Assembly (NCBI RefSeq): GCF_024129735.1
Contig: NZ_JAMXXK010000024.1
Coordinates: forward strand, 1 to 48,728
Length of the DNA: 48,728 nt
Reading direction: 5' to 3'
Source of the DNA: Acinetobacter lwoffii
Lineage (GTDB): Bacteria; Pseudomonadota; Gammaproteobacteria; Pseudomonadales; Moraxellaceae
The position numbers and the translations under genes were made by a program. Below are positions 17,393-25,292 of the stretch, piece after piece (position 1 is the first letter of the stretch; every line of letters begins with the position of its first letter). The notes under the pieces are model-generated. The model did not search any database. It was not told the DNA's origin and worked only from the letters and a program-made list of their open reading frames with translations.

Positions 17393-17850
17393 ATTAAATA
17401 TTAATATAAAACAATATCTTAATCTATTTTAAAAAGACTTATAAAACTATTTTAAGCTTACTGAATTAAAGTCAAGGTAAAAAGAAAGATGAATTTTCCG
17501 AAATAAAAAAATGCTAACCGGAACAAATATTTAAGTATTTCTTAATTGAAAATGGTATTTTTTGTGATAGATCATTTAATCATTAAGATGATTTAATCAG
17601 TTCGCATAATAACAATAGATAAATAAAAAAAAATGTGACTGAAATTTTGGCTCTCTAGTTCTTTTATAAAAAGAGGCTCGAAGAAGCAAAAAAGAATTAG
17701 AGGGTTCATCTTAAACAGAAGTTAAATAGGAGGTGAAGACGTACTGAAGATAAGATTCATAACCTTGTAACAGGATAGCAAATATTTTGAAATAAAATGC
17801 ATTTTTTTAAACAAATTAAAAAGACCCTAACATATAGAAGAGTTGAGGCC

Positions 17851-18321
17851 ATGACAAAAAAGTACAGTAAATTTTTATCCATTCCTACAGATTTTAATTT
17901 AGAAGATTCACCCTATCATTGGATTAGTCAAGTACATACCCAATATGTGCAAAATGTTGACTATGCCTTAAAGAAATACGGTTTAGACAATTCTCGCAGA
18001 CGTATTTTGCTAGCATTAAAATTTAAAAATAGAGCGAGTATTTCTGATTTATCTGACATGTTGATCTATAAGATGTCCACTACCACTAAAATCATCTATC
18101 GCCTGAAAGATGAGGGATTAGTACATACTTATTCCTGTGAGGATGATGCACGAATTACCCGAGTATTATTAACCGAAAAAGGTCAGCAAATGATTAAAAA
18201 GATTAATGATCTTAGTGTTGTTGTACTAGAGCAATCTTTCGACGGTTTAACACCGTTGCAAATTGAAAAAATGCTACATAGTCTTAAGCATATTTTCCGC
18301 AATCTGGCTCCTTCGCATTAA
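17851..18321 (+). CDS. MarR-family transcriptional regulator
   Basis: A 156-aa winged-helix regulator. The DNA-binding core is ILLALKFKNRASISDLSDMLIYKMSTTTKIIYRLKDEGLV followed by the wing YSCEDDARITRVLLTEKGQQM, the MarR D-x-R-x-x-x-V-x-L-T-x-x-G signature. Helical dimer regions flank it. I choose ATG 17851, which has GAGG 5 bases upstream, over an in-frame ATG at 17797. The 950-base AT-rich upstream region with palindromes may hold its operators. The target and ligand are not evident; a 16-bp-stem terminator follows. Confidence 0.87.
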   Translation: MTKKYSKFLSIPTDFNLEDSPYHWISQVHTQYVQNVDYALKKYGLDNSRRRILLALKFKNRASISDLSDMLIYKMSTTTKIIYRLKDEGLVHTYSCEDDARITRVLLTEKGQQMIKKINDLSVVVLEQSFDGLTPLQIEKMLHSLKHIFRNLAPSH

Positions 18322-18418
18322 TTGAATCAAAGGTAAATTAAAGTATATAAAAATTGAGTTAAAATCAGGGGAAATTATATTTTTTTAAATTTCAGGACTT
18401 AATATTATAATAATTAGC

Positions 18419-18457
18419 ATAAAAGATATCTATTCAAAAATAATAGATATCTTTTAT
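18419..18457 (+). terminator. Strong stem-loop after the MarR gene
   Basis: ATAAAAGATATCTATT-CAAAAAT-AATAGATATCTTTTAT is a perfect 16-bp stem with a 7-base loop and a short T-run inside the 3' arm. It stands about 100 bases after the MarR stop and before the damaged lipoprotein gene. Confidence 0.75.
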
Positions 18458-18569
18458 AATTAAAAAATAATCATCTATTTAATTCAAATTATAAATCATT
18501 TTAACTGGATAAAAACCAATTACGAAATGGTACTTACCTTTAAATCAGAAAATTGAGTTAAAAGAAAAA

Positions 18570-19167
18570 ATGAAAAAATATTAACAATGAGTAGTTTATT
18601 TATTTTAAATGGTTGTCAAGTAACAGCACCAACTATGAAAAATAGAATTAGCTTTGAAATGGATAATCAATATTGGCCAATCCATAGCATAGTTTACAAA
18701 AATAACTGGCCTGAATGTGGCAATTTATCAGGAACACCAGATGCTATAAAAAAGCAAAAATATATTACGACCTATAGTAGCTGCAAGGTTTCCCCTGAAG
18801 GTTATGTACCTGAACAAATTATTATTGAATATGCGCCTTGGTTAACTTATGAAGAGCAAATAAAAAAGGATATGGCGTTCCTGAAGAACTACGTTATGCT
18901 GGTGGAGAAGAGGCAGAAGAAAAAAGACTCGCTATAATGGCAGCGCAACAGGAAGGTGTAGCAAAAATCCCAGCCACAGCATGGAACCGTATTGTACTCA
19001 CTCCTCCTCAAGAAGTAGAAAAATATAAGTACCAAGTTCCTGAAGGTAAAGGCAACCGTAGTCGAGGCAAAGACATTCATTACCTCATTTCCCTGAATCC
19101 CGATGGTAGCTACGACATAAAAACCAAATTGTATTGGGTCTCAAAATATCAAGAATTCTGGAATTGA
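18570..19167 (+). pseudogene. Frameshifted lipoprotein gene of unknown family
   Basis: Two adjacent frames make one coherent protein. The first (18587-18937) begins MSSLFILNGCQV with a lipobox-like LNGC and runs to EEQIKK. The second frame continues with GYGVPEELRYAGGEEAEEKR and on to a TAA at 19165-19167. Restoring one A in the A6 run near 18857 joins them. A second lost base near 18579-18585 would join an upstream ATG (18570), giving MKKYLTMSSLFILNGC, a textbook lipoprotein signal. With both repairs the length is exactly 199 codons plus stop. The mature protein would be an outer- or inner-membrane lipoprotein of unknown role. The family is not recognised. Either a pseudogene or sequencing indels. 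Confidence 0.7.
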
Positions 19168-19249
19168 ATTTCAATTGTAAGCCTATGATAAAGCCCGCTT
19201 GATTTCAGGTAGACTTCTGCTTATATAGCTATCTGTAAACAACTCAAGC

Positions 19250-20712
19250 TCATATTGTTCTCAATTTCCGATAATCAATCCAGTTACAATGAAACCCGAC
19301 GGGTACACGTATTGGTAAATGAATGGTTGTAATCGGCCCTTCAGCCATATGCTGTGCATCCAGAATCACCACTTTGGATGGGCGTCCATCTAAAGCATGA
19401 ACATAAGACATCAGCCAGCCATCATTTTCAGCTTGAGCACCTTCCCGTGCGACGAATATCACCTCTCCTGTTACCCAGTTTTCTCCAAAAGAATAGCTTT
19501 CTGAATTGCCAGTTTCCACATCATGGCTCAAAAGAGTATTGCTGCTGACATGAGAAGGATCATCAAACTCGCCAAAGGAAATAGTGTAGACATAGCGATA
19601 AGGCCGACCTGTATAAGCTTCATTAATCCGTGGGAATTCCTGTTTCATCTCGGATAATATCGTCCGAACCACTTTTCCAGTACCGTGTTCAAAAATGAAT
19701 CGTTCTAGCCGAATATCCTGATCTTCAATCGGTCCCTGAATCGAACTGACCAATGCTTTGGAGTGCACCACCGCATCCATAACCACATCACCAGAATCCA
19801 GCTCATAAGCATTCACGGTATGAAAAATAAAACAGGGATCAATCTCATACCAGCGAATATCAATTGCTTTACCGCCAAAAGGCAATATACCAATGCGTGC
19901 CTGCCGTTTTGGATTCCATTGATATGGCAACATTGAACCCTTTAATGCACTGCGTACAGAAAAGTTCACATTCAGATCCAGAATCAGCACCTGAGATTTG
20001 GTAATGGCACAATCATGAATCATCGGACCATGTTTCACTGGAATGTCGACATGATGTTTCAACTTACCTTTTGAATCTATCTGCAAATAAAAAACTTTGT
20101 TCTGACTTAAAGCATCATAACAAATCGCATGAATATCGCCCGTTTCAGGATCAATATGCGGATGGGCAGTAAATGGAAAATCCTGATCATCTTCAAATAA
20201 ATGATGTCGTTTTGACTCCAGTGCAGCATTCAACTCAACTGGATATGCACCCGCTTCTACCAGTGCCCAGATTTTTCCGGCAAAGTGGATGACATTGGTA
20301 TTGACTGCATCCGCGATACCTCGCGTTTTACCGGGAATTTGTGGTCGATGAAGTTTTTTCTGCACACTGGCAGAACCGATATAACTGCTTTTATACCAAT
20401 GTGCCTCACCACCCTTCAGTCTGAGCGCATGCAACATGCCATCGCCCGTAAACCAGTGATAGTTGCGTGGGTTTTTGACTGTAATAGGATTTGGACCAAT
20501 CCGCATTAATGCACCATCCAGTTCTGCAGGAATCTGCCCTTCAACCTTTAAATCTGTGGAAAAGGTTCCTGCCGCTCTGGTGCAAATATACCTTCCAGAT
20601 AGGGATTATCTGGCGAATATGGAATGCGCTGATGCAGGATTTCTGTACCGTACTGGATAGATTTACTGAGGGTATTCTTAAGCGCACTGTTCAGCGGTTT
20701 TGGCCACGGCAT
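19250..20712 (-). pseudogene. Carotenoid oxygenase (RPE65/lignostilbene dioxygenase family), frameshifted
   Basis: A non-haem iron dioxygenase that would cleave a carotenoid-, stilbene- or apocarotenoid-type double bond. The long frame (20506-19250) carries MRIGPNPI, FTGDGMLHALRL, the iron His segments AHPHIDPETGDIHAICYD, MIHDCAITKSQVL and FHTVNAYE, and the C-terminal GFHCNWIDY. The N-terminus lies in another frame from ATG 20712 (MPWPKPLNSALKNTLSKSIQ to IFAPERQEP). One base missing from the A4 run at 20560-20563 separates them; restoring it gives ...QEPFSTDLKVEGQIPAELDG..., exactly the family pattern, and a 487-aa protein of normal length. All four iron histidines remain. As read the gene would be inactive. 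Confidence 0.85.
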
Positions 20713-20804
20713 TGTTATTTTCCTTATTATATTTTTTCTTTGGATTATTCTGGAAGAAATGATAATAACAAAAGCAGGTCGGCTGGTTTCTGAATCTAGA
20801 TTAA

Positions 20805-20828
20805 CGGCGCGCTAAGTTAAACGCGCCG
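20805..20828. other. GC-rich hairpin downstream of the NIF3-like gene
   Basis: CGGCGCG-N10-CGCGCCG, a 7-bp all-GC stem in AT-rich DNA. It lies 17 bases past the end of the NIF3-like gene on the minus strand; no clear T-run. Confidence 0.5.
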
Positions 20829-20844
20829 CAGCAGAGTATCAATT

Positions 20845-21162
20845 TTAGACTTTGATATCCAGAAGCTGAATAAACTCAAAAGCTGGCTCTTCATAAGGAT
20901 GACTTTCTTTCAGCACCTTGGCCACATCGACTGCCTTTTCATCAGGCACCAGAATTTCTACCCGCCATTCTTCCACCTGTTCCAATTTTCCCACTTCACC
21001 AATATGAGGATCTGCACCTTCTTGCGGTTTAAACTGCCCAGTTCCTAAAACTTGCCAGGCGCAGTCCGTATACTCACCAATACCACCCGCTCCTGCTGCA
21101 AATATCGCATTCTTAGTGTCTTCCAGATTTTCATCCGGCACGTAATAAATCAGCTTTAACAT
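20845..21162 (-). CDS. NIF3-like small protein (YqfO/CutA-like fold)
   Basis: A 105-aa stand-alone version of the middle domain found inserted in NIF3/YqfO proteins. Visible are the opening KLIYYVPDENLEDTKNAIFAAGAGGIGEYTDCAWQ and the end LKESHPYEEPAFEFIQL; the G-A-G-x-I-G-x-Y and HPYEEPA motifs are the signature. The fold is CutA1-like and probably trimeric; the biochemical role of the small form is unknown. AAGGAA precedes the ATG. It starts 17 bases after the LysR-type gene ends, so both probably share a transcript. Confidence 0.82.
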   Translation of the reverse strand: MLKLIYYVPDENLEDTKNAIFAAGAGGIGEYTDCAWQVLGTGQFKPQEGADPHIGEVGKLEQVEEWRVEILVPDEKAVDVAKVLKESHPYEEPAFEFIQLLDIKV

Positions 21163-21179
21163 ATATTCCTTCCTGAAAT

Positions 21180-22061
21180 TCAGTTACTTGTCGTATTGTT
21201 AAGCGCTTGGGTAATCATCTTCAATGCAGGATTTTGGGAATTCTTGTTAAATGTTGCATACAAGCCCAGTTTTGGCAGTGCCTGATCAGTCTGGATAATT
21301 TTTACATGCTCATTCAAAAAACGCAGTAAATATTCGGGCGCAAAACTAAAGCCCATTCCCATATTGGTCAGATTGATGTGTTGCAAGACATTGGTCACCC
21401 ACAACGGCTGTTCATGTTCGAGTTGATCAATGCAGAGCAGTTTATCCAGCTTCTCATAAAATACGGGCGAAGCATTCTGCTCGCACATAATCATATTGTG
21501 ATTTTTCAGTTCCTGTAATTTCAGGATTCGATCTGTAGGATGTAAATGCTGAGCGGCAACCAGATAAATTTGCTCGGTTAATAAATGAATATTCTCAAAA
21601 TCTGGATGGTCCAGATGAAAGCGGGTAATACATCAATCCAGTTCAGCATTTTTTAGCCGCTGAATCTGTTCCATACAGGTCAGGCTATGCAGATGGATTT
21701 TTAAGTCCGGCATGGTTTTTTTAAGCTGGGCGAGAATCTGTGGCATCACTTTTATTTCTGCGACATTCAGGAAGCCAATGTGAATCTGGTTATTTTTCTG
21801 CTGCGCAACCTGACGCGCTGCTGCTACTGCCAGTTTGGCATTTTCCAGTGCTTTTTCGGCATAGATCTGAAAAGCCTGCCCTTCATCGGTGAGTTTGACC
21901 TTTCTGGATGAACGATCAAACAGCATGACGCCTACTTCCTGCTCCAGATCCTTAATTTGCTGGCTTAATGACGGCTGAGCGGTAAACAGTTTTTCGGCAG
22001 CCTTGGTAAAACTTTGTTGCTGCGCCACAGTAATAAAATAGCGTAAATGTCGAAGTTCCAT
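21180..22061 (-). pseudogene. LysR-type regulator (HcaR/BenM-like) with an in-frame TGA
   Basis: A 293-codon LysR gene interrupted by TGA at 21633-21635, about codon 143, with the same frame open on both sides. The intact N-terminus reads MELRHLRYFITVAQQQSFTKAAEKL and TAQPSLSQQIKDLEQEVG, typical of HcaR/BenM/CatM regulators of aromatic catabolism. After the stop the effector domain continues with CITRFHLDHPDF, where family members have a residue between ELD and the next strand, so the TGA looks like a point mutation. It is divergent to the TfdB-like monooxygenase at 22232, its likely target. As read it makes only the DNA-binding half. Confidence 0.85.
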
Positions 22062-22231
22062 AGCCTGCCCGGTTTCTGATCAGGTCAGCATCTTAAGATT
22101 ATGACCCACGTATTGCAAATAAGAATAGGTCGATAGTTTATATGAATATCGCTATATCAACAGATCCTGTTTTACTAGACTGCCTGATTATATAGATAGC
22201 TTGTTCTTCACCTATACACATGGAGTCTTGT

Positions 22232-23974
22232 ATGACACAACACTATGACACTGATGTTCTGATCATTGGTACCGGTCCTGCAGGTTCAACATTAGGTTTG
22301 GCTTTGGCGAATTATGGTATCAAGGTACAACTGTTTACCCAGTTTAGCTGGCTGGCCAATAGTCCACGTGCCCATATTACCAATCAGCGTGCCATGGAAG
22401 TATTACGTGATTTAGGTATTGAAGAACAGGTTAAAGAGATTGCAACACCATGGGAACAGATGGGTGAAAGCCTGATTACCACCAGTCTGGTCGGCGAAGA
22501 AATCGCCCGTTTAAGTGCATGGGGTACCGGTGATGAACGTCATGGTGACTATATCCAAGGCAGTCCATGTCCATTAGTCGATCTGATTCAGCCAAAAATG
22601 GAAGCTTTACTGGTGAAAAATGCCGGTGAACGTGGTGCAATTTATAACTTCAATACTGAATACCTGTCACATGTGCGAGATGAAGATGGCGTGACTGCGA
22701 CCTTCCTGAATCGCATTACCAATACTGAATTTAGCTTAAGAGCAAAATATCTGGTGGGTATGGATGGTGCTAAATCTCGTGTATTGGAACAGCTTGATTT
22801 ACCTCTTGAAGGTGTCATGGCACGTGCCGGTACAGTGTATGTGACCTTTAAAGCTGATTTGACTAAATATGTACAGCACCGTCCTGCGATTCTGCAATGG
22901 ATCGTGAATCCTGAAGCCAGCTTTGGCGATCTCGGTATGGGATTGTTACGTGCCATTACGCCATGGAATGAATGGATCATGGGTTGGGGCTTTGACATTT
23001 CCAAAGGCGAACCACAAGTTACTGAAGAACAGGTCCGTGCCCGCCTGAATGCTTTTGTTGGTACTGAAGTCGAAGAAGTTGAAATCCAGAAATTATCGTA
23101 CTGGTATGTGAACCAGACCTGGGCCACTGAATATTCTAAAGGTCGAGTGTTCTGTGGTGGTGATGCAGTACACCGTCATCCACCATCGAGTGGCCTAGGT
23201 TCAAATACCTGCATGCAGGATGCCTTTAATCTAGGCTGGAAACTGGCATACGCGGTAAAAGGCTGGGCTGCACCTTCCCTGCTGGATTCCTATACCACCG
23301 AGCGTGCACCGGTCGGCAAGCAGATTGTAGCGCGTGCGAACCAGTCACGTTTTGATTATAAATACCTGAAAGAAGTCTTTGGTTTTGATCAAGGTGTGAC
23401 GACTCAGAAGCAAATGCTGGAACGTATCTTTGCGGAAGATGAGCAAGGTGCTGAAATCCGTCAAAAACTATTTGAAGCTTTGGAAATTAAAAACTTCGAA
23501 TTTAATGCACAAGGTGTAGAACTGAACCAGCGATATAGCTCCAATACGGTGATTGCAGAATCCGAGCCTGAGATTTTTGAAAAAGATGAGCAGCTTTATT
23601 TACAGGCAACCACTCGCCCAGGCGCTAAAGTTCCGCATACTTGGCTGATCAATGCCAAAGGTCAAAAGCAGTCGACACTGGATATTACGGGTAAAGGTCG
23701 TTTTACCCTGCGCACAGGTTTATCCGGTAAAGGCTGGAAACAGGCGGCAGAAGCATTGGATTTGCCATATCTGGATGTGACTCAGATTGGTTCACGTGAC
23801 TATCGTGATGTGTATGGAACCTGGAATGCCAAGTCTGAAATTCATGAATCTGGTGCAGTACTGGTTCGTCCGGATGGTTATGTGGCTTGGCGTTATCAGG
23901 ACAGTACCAATAAAGCTTTTGATTATGAAAATACGTTAAAGGCGGTATTGAAGCAGGTTCAATTGGTTATTTAA
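22232..23974 (+). CDS. FAD-dependent aromatic monooxygenase (TfdB/phenol hydroxylase-like)
   Basis: A 580-aa flavoprotein hydroxylase of the PHBH/phenol-hydroxylase class, closest by eye to TfdB (2,4-dichlorophenol 6-monooxygenase). The N-terminal FAD motif is DVLIIGTGPAGSTLGLALANYG, followed by SPRAHITNQRAMEVLRDLGIEE, the second motif KYLVGMDGAKSRVLEQ, and the FAD-ribityl motif GRVFCGGDAVHRHPPSSGLGSNTCMQDAFNLGWKLA. A thioredoxin-like C-terminal domain occupies about residues 450-580. Start is ATG 22232, with GGAG 6 bases upstream; an ATG at 22220 is also in frame. The divergent LysR gene is its probable regulator. No ring-cleavage genes lie nearby, so the pathway is incomplete here. Confidence 0.87.
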   Translation: MTQHYDTDVLIIGTGPAGSTLGLALANYGIKVQLFTQFSWLANSPRAHITNQRAMEVLRDLGIEEQVKEIATPWEQMGESLITTSLVGEEIARLSAWGTGDERHGDYIQGSPCPLVDLIQPKMEALLVKNAGERGAIYNFNTEYLSHVRDEDGVTATFLNRITNTEFSLRAKYLVGMDGAKSRVLEQLDLPLEGVMARAGTVYVTFKADLTKYVQHRPAILQWIVNPEASFGDLGMGLLRAITPWNEWIMGWGFDISKGEPQVTEEQVRARLNAFVGTEVEEVEIQKLSYWYVNQTWATEYSKGRVFCGGDAVHRHPPSSGLGSNTCMQDAFNLGWKLAYAVKGWAAPSLLDSYTTERAPVGKQIVARANQSRFDYKYLKEVFGFDQGVTTQKQMLERIFAEDEQGAEIRQKLFEALEIKNFEFNAQGVELNQRYSSNTVIAESEPEIFEKDEQLYLQATTRPGAKVPHTWLINAKGQKQSTLDITGKGRFTLRTGLSGKGWKQAAEALDLPYLDVTQIGSRDYRDVYGTWNAKSEIHESGAVLVRPDGYVAWRYQDSTNKAFDYENTLKAVLKQVQLVI

Positions 23975-23979
23975 ATTAT

Positions 23980-24005
23980 AAAGCCACCTTAATGGTGGCT
24001 TTCTT
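23980..24005 (+). terminator. Terminator after the monooxygenase
   Basis: AAAGCCACC-TTAAT-GGTGGCTTT followed by CTT: a 9-bp perfect stem, 6 bases after the stop. Confidence 0.85.
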
Positions 24006-24016
24006 AAAGCTGATGA

Positions 24017-24142
24017 TCAAGAACCCTGCAGCAAGTAACTGCCCACAACGAACAATATTTGTAGTCCTACAACAATACAAAACAACATCCAGCCTTTCTG
24101 ACGCATTGCCGCCTTATCCATTATTCTAAGTGTTTTAGCCAT
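24017..24142 (-). CDS. 41-aa single-pass membrane protein
   Basis: An ORF too short for routine gene finding. It has a basic N-terminus (MAKTLRIMDKAAMRQKGW), a single hydrophobic helix (MLFCIVVGLQILFVVG) and a short tail SYLLQGS. GAGGTG lies 5 bases before the ATG, a good ribosome-binding site. Positive charges precede the helix, so the N-terminus should be cytoplasmic. It sits between the monooxygenase terminator and the Abi_C gene, on the same strand as the latter but separated from it by a terminator. Function unknown; it may be an orphan regulator of a membrane complex. Confidence 0.6.
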   Translation of the reverse strand: MAKTLRIMDKAAMRQKGWMLFCIVVGLQILFVVGSYLLQGS

Positions 24143-24310
24143 GTCATCACCTCATCTTTGAGAATTGATACTGAACCGATCTATTCCATCTTTCTTTTAT
24201 AGTGCAATAAAGTTGTGCATAAAACATACCATAGCACTTTATATACAATATAAAAGCAAAATCTAAACCAACTCAGCAGGAAGAAAAAAAATTAAAAAAT
24301 CAGAATGCTT

Positions 24311-24338
24311 AAAAAGCAAAAATCCACCAAATTGGTGG
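24311..24338 (-). terminator. Terminator of the Abi_C gene (minus strand)
   Basis: Read on the minus strand, CCACC-AATTT-GGTGG is followed by ATTTTTGCTTTTT. A 5-bp GC core extended by two A-T pairs, about 90 bases past the Abi_C stop. Confidence 0.65.
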
Positions 24339-24428
24339 TTGAATAATCCTATGTTAGTGAATTTATTTTAATTTTTCCATACAGTAAAATTAAGATACTA
24401 TTTAAAAACAATATTTATAATAAAAAAT

Positions 24429-25172
24429 TCATTCACCTTGTTTTAATTTCCAAGATGAGAATAAAAACACGGACATTGTACCAGCCAAATTCACTGCTAA
24501 TTCTGCATGTCTTGGAGAAGGTTTAAAGTTTATTTTACCTTGCCCATGAGCATCACCCACTTTATTTCTCAATGATCCTAAACCTTCAATGATGGAACTA
24601 CATCCTCCGAGAATTTGTTTGAAAGTCTGCTCCGTATGTTGAGATGGAGCAAGGTTTAATTCTTTACTCACCAATCTATACAGTTGATTTATATCTGGAG
24701 CATTGCCATAACCGACTTCGTATTCATCAAGAATATATTTGCAGGTCGATTCTAAAAGTGTTCGAGCTAATGTAATCGCACCTTCAGGATCTGTACTTCT
24801 TCGCTCTAATGCTTTCTGCCATATTTGATGTATATAATCCGAGCTTAATTCAGCAATCTTCAACTGTACTACCTGATCCAATGGAGGAACATCTAGACTT
24901 TCTAATACATTAAAGAATTCTTTAAATTCCGAATAAATATAATTTTCACGTTCAGCGTAAGATTCAAAATCCCACTTAATCCTAGCTTCAAATTCATCTA
25001 ATGTGCGTGTGTCTTTAATAAAAAATGGAATATATTCATAAAAGTTTTTAAATGTCAGTAACTCTTGTCTAAGCTGCATAAATGCCTCTGAAGAACCTTT
25101 TTCATAAGTATCAGTAGCTCTAGCTATTAGCAATTCTTGTAAAAGTAAAACTTTTTCAATTAAATCGGACAT
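24429..25172 (-). CDS. Abi_C-domain (abortive infection C-terminus) protein
   Basis: A 247-aa soluble protein. The N-terminal half is helical and charged (FKNFYEYIPFFIKDTRTLDEFEARI) and not recognised. The C-terminal half (about 130-240) matches the Abi_C domain: DPEGAITLARTLLESTCKYIL, LYRLVSKELNL, FKQILGGCSSIIEGLGSLRNKVGDAHGQG, and SPRHAELAVNLAGTMSVFL, with the R-N-K-x-G-D-A-H-G motif intact. The domain is known from phage abortive infection genes and many uncharacterised loci; the RNKxGDAHG motif recalls HEPN-like RNase sites, which is inference. It is monocistronic between its own terminators, AT-rich relative to purL, and lies downstream of purL. No partner toxin, antitoxin or nuclease gene adjoins it. 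Confidence 0.8.
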   Translation of the reverse strand: MSDLIEKVLLLQELLIARATDTYEKGSSEAFMQLRQELLTFKNFYEYIPFFIKDTRTLDEFEARIKWDFESYAERENYIYSEFKEFFNVLESLDVPPLDQVVQLKIAELSSDYIHQIWQKALERRSTDPEGAITLARTLLESTCKYILDEYEVGYGNAPDINQLYRLVSKELNLAPSQHTEQTFKQILGGCSSIIEGLGSLRNKVGDAHGQGKINFKPSPRHAELAVNLAGTMSVFLFSSWKLKQGE

Positions 25173-25248
25173 TTGAGGACTCTTTATTCATTTTTTAATC
25201 TTTTTCAATTCTATATCTAATCACCTATAAATCTATAATTTGCTTATT

Positions 25249-25274
25249 AAAAAAGCCCCTTTCGGGGCTTTTTT
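25249..25274. terminator. Bidirectional-type terminator after purL
   Basis: AAAAAAGCCCC-TTTC-GGGGCTTTTTT: an 11-bp stem with A/T tracts on both sides, 19 bases beyond the purL stop on the minus strand. Confidence 0.93.
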
Positions 25275-25292
25275 AATTCTTGATTATATCAA

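Larger units (their letters stand above)
16895..17850. other. AT-rich spacer upstream of the MarR gene
   Basis: 956 bases, markedly AT-rich, with no convincing gene. It holds two perfect palindromes (16940-16957 and 17366-17392) and an orphan ribosome-binding sequence AGGAGGTGA at 17728-17736 that precedes no usable ORF. A 61-codon TTG-start frame on the minus strand (17114-17299) was considered and rejected. The composition differs from the flanking housekeeping genes and marks the start of an accessory region. Confidence 0.6.

Noticed and set aside
21633..21635. TGA in the LysR gene as a selenocysteine codon
   Set aside because: LysR regulators are not selenoproteins and no SECIS-like hairpin is seen right after it; a nonsense mutation or error is simpler.
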